From CAVUAT01 sp963848045 (lineage in GTDB: Bacteria > Actinomycetota > Thermoleophilia > Solirubrobacterales > 70-9), in the NCBI GenBank assembly GCA_963848045.1, contig CAWKCC010000003.1, positions 124,001-188,000 of the forward strand: a stretch of DNA of 64,000 nucleotides, in the 5' to 3' direction. Of the stretch, positions 9,631 through 17,049 are shown in pieces. The notes beneath the pieces were generated by a model. It worked only from the letters and a program-made list of their open reading frames with translations, had not been told where the DNA came from and did not search any database. Position 1 is the first letter of the stretch. Each line of letters begins with the position of its first letter. The translations under genes were made by a program, and so were the position numbers.

Positions 9631-10707
9631 ATGGTCGACGAGCTGGTCGCACAGATCGAGAGCCGCTTTGCGGAGCTCGAGGGGCAGATGTCGGATCCGA
9701 AGGTGATCGCGGACCGCGAGCGCTACGCGGAGGTCGGGCGCGAGTACAGGCAGCTGGCCGAGCCGCACGCTCTGGCCGCCGAGTACCTCACCCTGAAGGA
9801 CGACCTCGAAGGCGCCAGGGAGTTGCTGTCCGAGGACGGGGACGACCCTGAGCTGAAGGCAGTCGTCGCGGACGCGCCCGCGAGACTCGAGGAGCTGGCC
9901 GAGCGCATCCGGCTGGCGATGGTCGAGCGCGACCCCAACGACGACAAGAACGTGATCGTCGAGATCCGCGCCGGGACCGGGGGGGACGAGGCCGCCCTGT
10001 TCGCCGGGGACCTGCACAAGATGCTCACCCGCTACGCCGAGGCGCGTGGCTACGCGACCGAGGCGATCTCGAGCTCGCCGGCGGACCAGGGCGGCTTCAA
10101 GGAGGCGACCTTCGCGATCAAGGGCGATGGCGCCTACTCCGTGTTCAAGTACGAGGCCGGCACCCACCGGGTGCAGCGTGTCCCGAAGACCGAGTCGCAG
10201 GGGCGGATTCACACCTCCACCGCGACCGTCGCCGTGCTGCCCGAGGCCGAGGAGGTCGACGTCGAGCTCGACCCCAACGACCTCCAGGTCGACGTCTATC
10301 GCTCCTCGGGCCCGGGGGGGCAGTCGGTCAACACGACCGATTCCGCGGTCCGCATCACCCACGAGCCGAGCGGCATCGTCGTCTCGATGCAGGACGAGAA
10401 GTCCCAGCGGCAGAACCGCGAGAAGGCGATGCGCGTGTTGCGGGCTCGGCTGCTCGAGTACCAGCTCGCAGAGCAGCACGCCAAGGAGGCGTCCGAGCGT
10501 CGCGCGCAGGTGGGAAGCGGGGAGCGCTCCGAGAAGATCCGCACCTACAACTTTCCCCAGGACCGGATCACCGACCACCGCGCGAAGCTCACCGCGAGCG
10601 GGATCGAGCGGGTGCTCGGAGGCGAGCTGGGCGAATTCACCGAGGCGCTCGCGGCTGAGGACAAGCGCCGCCGGCTCGAGCAGCAGGCGGCCGAGCAGCC
10701 GTCCTGA
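9631..10707 (+). CDS. prfA: Peptide chain release factor 1
   Basis: Class I release factor for UAA/UAG stops, 358 aa. The anticodon-reading tripeptide is PKT (185-187, in RVPKTESQGRIHTS), matching the PxT signature of RF1. The catalytic GGQ loop is SGPGGQSVN at about 226-234. The stop overlaps the prmC start by one base (TGATG), coupling it to its own modifying enzyme. RF2 (prfB) is at 41328-42444. Confidence 0.97.
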   Translation: MVDELVAQIESRFAELEGQMSDPKVIADRERYAEVGREYRQLAEPHALAAEYLTLKDDLEGARELLSEDGDDPELKAVVADAPARLEELAERIRLAMVERDPNDDKNVIVEIRAGTGGDEAALFAGDLHKMLTRYAEARGYATEAISSSPADQGGFKEATFAIKGDGAYSVFKYEAGTHRVQRVPKTESQGRIHTSTATVAVLPEAEEVDVELDPNDLQVDVYRSSGPGGQSVNTTDSAVRITHEPSGIVVSMQDEKSQRQNREKAMRVLRARLLEYQLAEQHAKEASERRAQVGSGERSEKIRTYNFPQDRITDHRAKLTASGIERVLGGELGEFTEALAAEDKRRRLEQQAAEQPS

Positions 10708-11543
10708 TGGCGCTCGCGGCGGCGCCCGTGCGAGAGGCGCTTGGCGCCTCCACCGAGGCGCTCGCCGCCGCCGGTGTCGAGGAGCCGAGGCGCGACGCGG
10801 AGCTGCTCTTGAGCGAGGCGACGGGCTGGCCGCGCGAGCGGCTGGCGACCGAGCCCGGGGCCGGCCTGCCTCCGGCCGCGGCGCGCGAGTTCGCCGCGAT
10901 GGTGCGCCGCAGGATCGCCCGCGAGCCCGTCGCCTACATCCTGGGCCGCAGGGGCTTCTGGCGAATCGAGCTGGCCGCGGACCGCCGCGCGCTGATCCCC
11001 CGGCCCGAGACCGAGTTGCTGGTGGAGCTGGCCGCGGAGCTGCGGCCGGAGAGGGTGCTTGACGTCGGCACCGGTTCGGGCGCGGTGGCGCTGGCCGTGG
11101 CCGGCGAGCTGAGTGGGGCGGAGGTCGTGGGGACCGACACCTCGCCGGCGGCGCTCGAGCTGGCCCGGACGAACGCCGAGCGGCTCGACCTCGCCGACCG
11201 GGTTCGCTTCGAACAGGGAACCCTGCCCCCCGGCGAGGACTTCGACCTGGTGCTGGCGAACCTCCCCTACGTCAGCGAGGCCGAGTGGGAGCGCCTGGCG
11301 CCGGAGATCACCCGTCACGAGCCCCGGCAGGCCCTGGTCGCGGGCCCCACCGGGCTGGAGGCCATCGAGGCGCTGCTGGTGGGGCTCGCCGCCGCCGGGG
11401 AGCCTCCGCCGGCCCTCGCCCTGGAGATCGGCGCTGCCCAGGCCGCCGCGGCCTCGCGGCTGGTGCGCGACGCCGGCTTCGGGGAGGTCGAGGTTCGCCG
11501 GGACCTGGCCGGGCTCGACCGCGTGGTGGTGGGACGCCGGTGA
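10707..11543 (+). CDS. prmC: Release factor glutamine methyltransferase
   Basis: Methylates the GGQ glutamine of RF1 and RF2 using S-adenosylmethionine. 278 aa with an N-terminal helical release-factor-binding domain and a Rossmann methyltransferase domain (VLDVGTGSGAVAL near 117). The substrate-glutamine motif is NLPY (185-188) rather than the commoner NPPY; the substituted residue is the first Pro, and Asn, Pro and Tyr are kept. The Pro-Arg-Pro-Glu-Thr-Glu segment (IPRPETELLV) is typical. Overlaps the prfA stop. Confidence 0.95.
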   Translation: MALAAAPVREALGASTEALAAAGVEEPRRDAELLLSEATGWPRERLATEPGAGLPPAAAREFAAMVRRRIAREPVAYILGRRGFWRIELAADRRALIPRPETELLVELAAELRPERVLDVGTGSGAVALAVAGELSGAEVVGTDTSPAALELARTNAERLDLADRVRFEQGTLPPGEDFDLVLANLPYVSEAEWERLAPEITRHEPRQALVAGPTGLEAIEALLVGLAAAGEPPPALALEIGAAQAAAASRLVRDAGFGEVEVRRDLAGLDRVVVGRR

Positions 11544-11565
11544 TCCTGCGCTGCGTGCCGCGATC

Positions 11566-12198
11566 TTGACCGAGGTGGTCTCGATCGAGCGCGACGGCGC
11601 CGAGGCCGCGCGCCGGGCGCTGGAGCGCTGTGTGGGCGAGGGCGGAGTGGCGGTGTTCCCGGCCGACACGCTCTACGGGCTGGCCTGCGACCCGCTCAAC
11701 GCCGAGGCCATCGAGCGCATTCACCGAATCAAGGGACGCGAGGAGGGCAGGCCCTCGGCGCTCATGTACTTCTCGCCGCCGGCGATGCGGGAGCTGGTCG
11801 CGGGCCTCGGCCCTCGGGCCGCGGGGGCCGTCGGCGCCCTGCTGCCGGGCCCGGTGACCCTCGTGCTCGCCAACCCCGAGCGGCGCTACCCGCTGGCCTG
11901 CCGAGATGAGCCCGAGCGCCTCGGCGTGCGACTGATACGAGGCCCGCTGGCAGGTGTGGTCTGTCCCGTCTTCCAGACCAGCGCCAACCGCAGCGGCGGG
12001 CCCGCGGCCGCCTCGTTCGCCGAGCTCGCACCTGACGTGCTCGGCTCGGTGGACCTGGCGATCGACGGAGGCGAGCTCGGGGGGGAGCCCTCGACGGTCG
12101 TGGACATCAGCGAGATCGACCGGGGCGGCGGGTGGACGGTGCTTCGTGAGGGCGCTCTGTCCGCTGCCGCGATCGCCGCTCGCCTGGGCGGCCCCTGA
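11566..12198 (+). CDS. L-threonylcarbamoyladenylate synthase (Sua5/YciO/YrdC family)
   Basis: Makes threonylcarbamoyl-AMP from threonine, bicarbonate and ATP for the t6A37 modification of ANN-decoding tRNAs. About 210 aa, a single YrdC domain without the C-terminal Sua5 extension. Motifs: VAVFPADTLYGLACDPLN near 30-47, IHRIKGREEGRPSALM near 54, and LLPGPVTLVLAN near 92. The start is uncertain: TTG11566 is chosen, GTG11575 is equally possible, and neither has a clear Shine-Dalgarno. It is the last gene of the prfA-prmC run and converges on the TetR gene. Confidence 0.88.
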   Translation: MTEVVSIERDGAEAARRALERCVGEGGVAVFPADTLYGLACDPLNAEAIERIHRIKGREEGRPSALMYFSPPAMRELVAGLGPRAAGAVGALLPGPVTLVLANPERRYPLACRDEPERLGVRLIRGPLAGVVCPVFQTSANRSGGPAAASFAELAPDVLGSVDLAIDGGELGGEPSTVVDISEIDRGGGWTVLREGALSAAAIAARLGGP

Positions 12199-12216
12199 TC
12201 GCCGGCCTCCGCGCAG

Positions 12217-12843
12217 TCAGCCAACCCGCTGCCCGGCCGCCAGCGCCACCGAGCGCACGAACAGCTCGCGTGCCGCCTTCAGCTCCGGGCCGGGATCGCG
12301 CTCGAGGCGCTCGAGCGACAGACCCTGCACACCGGCCATGATCAGCAGCGTCACGGCGGCGGCCAGCTCCGGCGCGGGAGCATCCTCGGCCGCCGCTAGG
12401 CGCTCGCCGACGACCGCGCGCCAGCGGTCGTTGATCTCGTTGATCATCGCGCGAACCGCCGGGTCCACGACCGACACGGCCGCCAGGTCGAAGTAGAGAC
12501 GGGGAACGCGGGGGTCCTCGTCGGCGATCTCCTCGACGCCGACCGCGATCCCGCGCGCCAGCTCCTCGACGGTGCCGGCGCTCTCGATCTCGGCCAGGAC
12601 CCTCGCCACGATCATCTCGGCCAGGTCGCGCCCGACTGCGGCCACCAGGCCCTGCTTGGACCCGTAGTGGTAGGCGATCAGGGCCTTGGACTCCTTGGCT
12701 CGCTCCGCCACCTTGGCGAGCGTCAGGCCCGCGTAGCCATCGGACTTCATCGTCTCCACGGCCGCGGCGAGGATGCGCTCGCGCGCGCCGGTGGACGGCC
12801 GCCCCCGCTTGGCGGGAACGGCCGCCGCGGTCGCCGGGCTCAC
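12217..12843 (-). CDS. TetR-family transcriptional regulator
   Basis: 208 aa. The N-terminal helix-turn-helix domain is clear (GARERILAAAVETMKSDG, then TLAKVAERAKESKALIAYHY, residues about 22-67), followed by a helical ligand-binding domain. The start overlaps the stop of the R2-like oxidase gene by 4 bases, so the two form one operon with the regulator second. That layout usually means auto-regulation of the pair. A candidate operator is the AT-rich palindrome at 13886-13903 in front of the operon. Inducer unknown. Confidence 0.9.
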   Translation of the reverse strand: MSPATAAAVPAKRGRPSTGARERILAAAVETMKSDGYAGLTLAKVAERAKESKALIAYHYGSKQGLVAAVGRDLAEMIVARVLAEIESAGTVEELARGIAVGVEEIADEDPRVPRLYFDLAAVSVVDPAVRAMINEINDRWRAVVGERLAAAEDAPAPELAAAVTLLIMAGVQGLSLERLERDPGPELKAARELFVRSVALAAGQRVG

Positions 12844-13820
12844 GCCTCGGCGCCCGCCGCCAGCATCGCCGGGTCGAGGCCCATCGCGGCCAGCTTCTTC
12901 GAAAGGGCCTTGAGCGAGTACTCGAAGATCTCGCTCGACTCGTAGAACGGGGTCGAGAAGTTGTAGGGATCCTCGACCCAGGGCGGCACGAACACCAGGC
13001 TCGCGACCGGGAGCGTCTCCTGCAGGGTCTGCTCGACGATCCTGGCGTTGGCCGGATCGTCTGAGATCGCGTCGGCGAGGAACTTGACGCCGAACCCGAC
13101 GTGCCGTGACTCGTCACGGTTGACGGCGGTGAAGCCGGCGGTGAAGCCCGGGAACCACTCACGCTCTTTGAGGGCGCGGATGATGAAGCGGGCGCCGGTC
13201 AGGGCCAGGGTGCCCTCGATCACGATCATGTAGACGGTGATCCCGCGGACCAGCGACGCGAAGTCGCTCGGGTCCTTGCGGAGGTTCTCGGCGCACTCGT
13301 GGAGGATCCCGTCGAAGAGCTCCTCCCACTTCTCGTTGACGTTGTTGCGCTGCTGGCCCAGCATCTCGCCGATCGAGTCGGCCTTCATCCCCAGCACCTC
13401 GCGGTAGAAGCGGTCGAAGAAGACCATGTGCTTGGCTTCGTCGGAGATCTGGGTGGTGAGGAAGGCCTGCGCCTCGTGTGAGGGCGCCCCGATCGCGAAG
13501 GGGAGCAACTCGACCGTGACGCGCTCCTCGCCCAAGAAGAACTGCGAGAAGCCGAACAGCAGGAACCTGCGCTCCTCCTCGGTGATCAGGTCCGGGTCCG
13601 CCCACTGGCGAGCGTCCTCGGAGAAGTCGAAGTCCTCGGTGGACCATTGCTGACGCTGCCAGCGCATGAACAGCTTCTCGTACGAGGGCGCCGCCTCGAT
13701 GATCCGGTCGAGGCCGCTCATCACCTTGTCGATGTCGGCGTCCATGAGGACGGCCAAGGCCTCATCCTCGGTCTTCAGCTCGACCTCTGCCTGCTCGGTT
13801 GCCTGCTCGGTTGCGCTCAT
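12840..13820 (-). CDS. R2-like ligand-binding oxidase (R2lox type), not a true ribonucleotide reductase subunit
   Basis: 326-aa ferritin-like di-metal protein starting at ATG13820 (the frame extends to 13907 with a Pro/Ala-rich stretch). Metal ligands fall as Glu98, Glu128, His131, Glu202, Glu237, His240. Val101 (ligand Glu+3) and Tyr197 (ligand Glu-5) occupy the two positions that form the Val-Tyr ether cross-link in characterised R2lox proteins such as mycobacterial Rv0233. No nrdA lies nearby and its partner is a TetR regulator. Known R2lox proteins hold a Mn/Fe site and a fatty-acid-like ligand; the physiological substrate is unknown. Automated annotation would call it NrdB. Confidence 0.82.
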   Translation of the reverse strand: MSATEQATEQAEVELKTEDEALAVLMDADIDKVMSGLDRIIEAAPSYEKLFMRWQRQQWSTEDFDFSEDARQWADPDLITEEERRFLLFGFSQFFLGEERVTVELLPFAIGAPSHEAQAFLTTQISDEAKHMVFFDRFYREVLGMKADSIGEMLGQQRNNVNEKWEELFDGILHECAENLRKDPSDFASLVRGITVYMIVIEGTLALTGARFIIRALKEREWFPGFTAGFTAVNRDESRHVGFGVKFLADAISDDPANARIVEQTLQETLPVASLVFVPPWVEDPYNFSTPFYESSEIFEYSLKALSKKLAAMGLDPAMLAAGAEA

Positions 13821-13880
13821 CTCTTCCTCTCTGGTCGCTGGTGCCGGGGTGGCTGGCGGCTGGGCTGCCGCGTGTGCGTC

Positions 13881-13908
13881 ATTACTTATCACACGTTCAA
13901 TAATCATT
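13881..13908. promoter_or_regulatory. AT-rich divergent promoter/operator region between the R2-like oxidase and glyA
   Basis: In a GC-rich surround, this 28-base AT-rich block contains the imperfect palindrome TTATCACACGTTCAATAA (13886-13903), with TTAT/ATAA arms and a symmetric ACGT centre. It lies between the ATG at 13820 and the glyA ATG at 13944 and is a plausible binding site for the TetR protein encoded in the same operon. Confidence 0.4.
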
Positions 13909-13943
13909 CAAGCGATCGCGGGGATGTATCGTGGGCCTCGCCG

Positions 13944-15221
13944 ATGAGCCTCCCGGAAGACTTCCAGACCGCGCCCCTCGCCGAGGTCGATCCCGAGATC
14001 GCGCAGGTGCTCGATCGTGAGCTCGCCCGCCAGCAGGGGACGCTGGAGATGATCGCCTCGGAGAACTTCGTGCCGCAGGGCGTGCTCGAGGCGTCGGGGT
14101 CGGTGCTGACCAACAAGTACGCGGAGGGCTATCCGGGCAAGCGCTATTACGGCGGCTGCGAGCAGGTCGATGTCGCCGAGCAGCTCGCGATCGACAGGGC
14201 GAAGGAGCTGTTCGGGGCCGAGCACGCGAACATGCAGCCGCACGCCGGTGCCCAGGCGAACAACGCCGCGTACATGGCGATGCTGGAGCCCGGCGACACG
14301 ATCATGGGCCTGGCGCTCGACCACGGGGGCCACCTCAGTCACGGGATGAAGCTGAACGTCTCCGGCAAGCTCTACGGGGTCGTCCCGTACCACGTGCGCC
14401 GCGATGACCTGCTGGTCGACATGGACGAGGTCGCCGAGCTCGCCGGCGAGCACAAGCCGAAGCTGATCATCGCGGGCTGGTCGGCCTATCCGCGCCGGCT
14501 CGACTTCGCGGCGTTCCGCGAGATCGCCGACTCGGTCGGCGCCAGGTTGATGGTCGACATGGCGCACTTCGCGGGGCTGGTCGCCGCGGGCGAGCACCCC
14601 AACCCCGTTGAGCACGCCGATGTCGTCACGACCACCATCCACAAGACGCTCTGCGGGCCGCGCAGCGGCATGATCATGTGCCGCGAGGAGCTGGCCAAGG
14701 ACATCAACCGCTCGGTCTTCCCCGGCCAGCAGGGTGGCCCCCTGATGCACGCCATCGCCGCCAAGGCGGTGGCCCTGAAGATCGCGACCTCCGAGCAGTT
14801 CCGGGCCCGACAGCGCCAGACCATCGCCAACGCGCGCGCCCTCGGCGAGGGGCTGATCGAGTCGGGCGTGGACGTGCTCACCGGTGGCACCGACGTGCAC
14901 CTCGTGCTCACCGACCTGACGGCGACGGGTGTGTTCGGCAAGGAGGCCGAGCGGCGCCTCGAGCAGGTCGGGATCACGGTCAACCGCAACGCGATCCCCT
15001 TCGACGAGCGCCCGCCCCTGGATCCATCGGGGCTGCGGATCGGCACCCCGGCCCTGACCACCCGTGGCCTGCTCGAGGACGACATGCGCGAGATCGCCGC
15101 CGTGATCGGCGCGGCGCTCGGGGACGACTACGAATCTGAGAAGGACTCGCTGCTCGATCGCAGCCGGGCCTTGATGGAGCGCTACCCGCTCTACCCGCAG
15201 CTCAGTCCCGTGAGAGTCTGA
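13944..15221 (+). CDS. glyA: Serine hydroxymethyltransferase
   Basis: PLP enzyme converting serine and tetrahydrofolate to glycine and methylene-THF. 425 aa from ATG13944 (MSLPEDFQTAPLAEVDPE); the frame is open further upstream but those codons lie antisense to the oxidase gene. Motifs: IASENFVPQGVLEASGS near 38, PHAGAQANNAAYMA near 96, and the Schiff-base lysine in TTTIHKTLCGPRSG (Lys about 233). A TATCGT box 11 bases before the ATG suggests a very short leader. Confidence 0.97.
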   Translation: MSLPEDFQTAPLAEVDPEIAQVLDRELARQQGTLEMIASENFVPQGVLEASGSVLTNKYAEGYPGKRYYGGCEQVDVAEQLAIDRAKELFGAEHANMQPHAGAQANNAAYMAMLEPGDTIMGLALDHGGHLSHGMKLNVSGKLYGVVPYHVRRDDLLVDMDEVAELAGEHKPKLIIAGWSAYPRRLDFAAFREIADSVGARLMVDMAHFAGLVAAGEHPNPVEHADVVTTTIHKTLCGPRSGMIMCREELAKDINRSVFPGQQGGPLMHAIAAKAVALKIATSEQFRARQRQTIANARALGEGLIESGVDVLTGGTDVHLVLTDLTATGVFGKEAERRLEQVGITVNRNAIPFDERPPLDPSGLRIGTPALTTRGLLEDDMREIAAVIGAALGDDYESEKDSLLDRSRALMERYPLYPQLSPVRV

Positions 15222-15247
15222 GAAGGCGGCGAGCGGGTTGCGGCCTC

Positions 15248-15253
15248 TAGGCT
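15248..15253 (+). promoter_or_regulatory. Leaderless-type -10 box TAGGCT
   Basis: TAGGCT followed by 7 bases and then the ATG at 15261, with no Shine-Dalgarno. This spacing places transcription initiation at or next to the start codon. Confidence 0.5.
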
Positions 15254-15260
15254 GCGGCCA

Positions 15261-16268
15261 ATGAGGGTCTGGGCTGATATGACCGCGCCCGCGCACGTGC
15301 TCGTGCTGCGCCCGATCATCGAACGCTTGCGCGAGCGGGGACACGAGGTGACGGTCACCTCGCGGGAATACACCCAGACGCAGCAGCTTCTCGAGCTGCA
15401 CGGCATCGATCACACCCCCATCGGCAGCCATGGCGGCGCCTCGCGGTCCCGCAAGCTCGCACGGCTGCTGTCCCGGGTGCGGCAGATGAGGAGCTTCGGC
15501 AAGAATCGCGGCTTCGAGCTCGCCATCGCGCACGGCTCCAACGACCTGGCGATCGCTGCCCGAATGCTCGGAGTCCCCGAGGCGAACATGCATGACTACG
15601 AGTTCGCGGTGACCCAGCACCGGGTCGGCTGCCGTCTGGCGAAGCGCGTCATCTTTCCGGAGGCGGTCCCTCCCGAGAGGCTTCGCCGGTTCGGCGTCAC
15701 ACCCGAGAAGCTGTTCCGGTACCCGGGAATCAAGGAGGAGTACTACCTTTCGGACTTCGAGCCGGACCCGGGGATCCTCGAGCGCCTGGGCGTCGACGCG
15801 TCGCGAATCGTCGTCGTCATCCGGCCCCCGCCCGACGTCTCGCTCTATCACCGCAAGTCGAACCCGCTGTTCCCCCAAGTCCTCGCCCGCGTCGGCAACG
15901 AGAAGGACGTGCAGGCCGTCGTGCTGCCTCGAACCGACGCCCAACGGAAGTTCGTCAAGGCACTCGGCTTCCCCTCGCTGGTCGTGCCCGAGCGCGCCGT
16001 CGACGCGCAGAGCTTGATCTCGGCCGCCGATCTCGTCGTCTCGGCCGGCGGATCGATGAACCGGGAGGCAGTCGCCCTCGATACGCCCGTGTACACGACC
16101 TACGGCGGGCGGCTGGGCGGGGTTGACGAATCGCTGATCCGCGCCGGGCGGCTCCTGCCGCTGACCGACGCCAGGGCGCTCGAGCTTCGCAAGCGAACCG
16201 GCGAACGCGAGATCACGCGCCGGGATCCGGAGCTGCTGGTCGAGCTTATGCTTGGCACCGTCCAGTGA
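15261..16268 (+). CDS. DUF354 family protein (GT-B glycosyltransferase-like)
   Basis: 335 aa. The family resembles UDP-GlcNAc 2-epimerases and GT-B glycosyltransferases. MRVWADMTAPAHVLVLRPII begins an N-terminal Rossmann domain with HGIDHTPIGSHGG near 52-64, and the C-terminal domain has SAADLVVSAGGSMNREAVAL near 253-272, the usual nucleotide-sugar-binding turn. It opens a polysaccharide group with a sugar transferase (4-base GTGA overlap), an asparagine synthetase-like gene and a WecA-like transferase. The sugar and acceptor cannot be read from sequence. Confidence 0.8.
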   Translation: MRVWADMTAPAHVLVLRPIIERLRERGHEVTVTSREYTQTQQLLELHGIDHTPIGSHGGASRSRKLARLLSRVRQMRSFGKNRGFELAIAHGSNDLAIAARMLGVPEANMHDYEFAVTQHRVGCRLAKRVIFPEAVPPERLRRFGVTPEKLFRYPGIKEEYYLSDFEPDPGILERLGVDASRIVVVIRPPPDVSLYHRKSNPLFPQVLARVGNEKDVQAVVLPRTDAQRKFVKALGFPSLVVPERAVDAQSLISAADLVVSAGGSMNREAVALDTPVYTTYGGRLGGVDESLIRAGRLLPLTDARALELRKRTGEREITRRDPELLVELMLGTVQ

Positions 16269-17017
16269 GTGCTCACCGCTCCGCAGCCGAACCCTCGAGC
16301 CCTCGGCCCCCGGATCCGCCCTCCCCGGGTGTCGCCGGCGCCCAGCATGGCGACGAGTCCCTGGCCGAGCGTTACGCGCGAATCGCGCACGCCTACGAGG
16401 GCCGCCCGATCGATGCCGTCTTGCGGGCGATGGATATCGTGATCGCGGGCACGGCGCTGGCGTTGCTCAGCCCCCTGATCGCGGCAGTCGCGGCGGCGAC
16501 GCTTCTCACCTCGGGCCGGCCGGTCCTCTACCGGGGCGACAGGGTCGGCCGCTCGGGGCGGGTGTTCAGCATGATCAAGTTCCGCACCCTCGCCCCCGAC
16601 GCTGAGACGCGGCTGGGACCGTACCTGGGCGACGAGCTGACCCGGCGCACCGAGGCCGAGTTGACCGCTGTGGGCAAGGTGCTTCGCCCGACCCACCTGG
16701 ACGAGATCCCCCAGCTCTGGAATGTGCTGCGGGGGGACATGAGCATCGTCGGCCCGCGCCCCGTGCGCCCCACCTTCTTCGAGGAGCTGTGCGAGCTGAT
16801 CCCCGGGTACTGGCAGCGGCTCGTGGTGCGGCCCGGGGTGACCGGGTTCGCGCAGACCCGGATCACGCGCGAGGAGTCGTGGGCGGACAAGCTGGCCCAC
16901 GACATGGAGTACATCGCCGATCGCTCCGTCCGTCTCTACCTCCGCGTCATCGCCGCCACCGGGTGGAGGGTGATCCGGCGGATCGCCGGGGATCAGCGCC
17001 AGGCCCCCTCATCCTAG
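16265..17017 (+). CDS. Undecaprenyl-phosphate sugar-1-phosphate transferase (bacterial sugar transferase family)
   Basis: 250 aa, the catalytic core of the WbaP/WcaJ/PglC type without the multi-spanning N-terminal part. A disordered start is followed by one hydrophobic re-entrant segment (VIAGTALALLSPLIAAVAAA, about 60-80), then KFRTLAPDAE, LDEIPQLWNVLRGDMSIVGP and RPGVTGFAQTR, the family signatures. It transfers a phosphosugar onto a polyprenyl phosphate to start an exopolysaccharide or cell-wall glycan. Starts at GTG16265, overlapping the DUF354 stop. Confidence 0.88.
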   Translation: MSAHRSAAEPSSPRPPDPPSPGVAGAQHGDESLAERYARIAHAYEGRPIDAVLRAMDIVIAGTALALLSPLIAAVAAATLLTSGRPVLYRGDRVGRSGRVFSMIKFRTLAPDAETRLGPYLGDELTRRTEAELTAVGKVLRPTHLDEIPQLWNVLRGDMSIVGPRPVRPTFFEELCELIPGYWQRLVVRPGVTGFAQTRITREESWADKLAHDMEYIADRSVRLYLRVIAATGWRVIRRIAGDQRQAPSS

Positions 17018-17035
17018 GCCGCGAGGAGCGGCTCC

Positions 17036-17041
17036 TACACT
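17036..17041 (+). promoter_or_regulatory. Leaderless-type -10 box TACACT
   Basis: TACACT followed by 8 bases and then GTG17050. There is no ribosome-binding site before this start, and the start is fixed by the catalytic Cys2, so leaderless transcription is likely. Confidence 0.5.
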
Positions 17042-17049
17042 GACTCGCT

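Noticed and set aside
12840..13907. Ribonucleotide reductase beta subunit (NrdB/NrdF)
   Set aside because: The R2lox cross-link pair and spacing are present, no nrdA is adjacent and the partner is a TetR gene, so R2lox is the better call.
13909..13943. Glycine or folate riboswitch before glyA
   Set aside because: The leader is only a few tens of bases and a -10-like box lies 11 bases before the ATG, leaving no room for an aptamer.
13908..15944. 678-residue antisense frame across glyA and the DUF354 gene
   Set aside because: Covers two clear genes on the other strand; no independent support.
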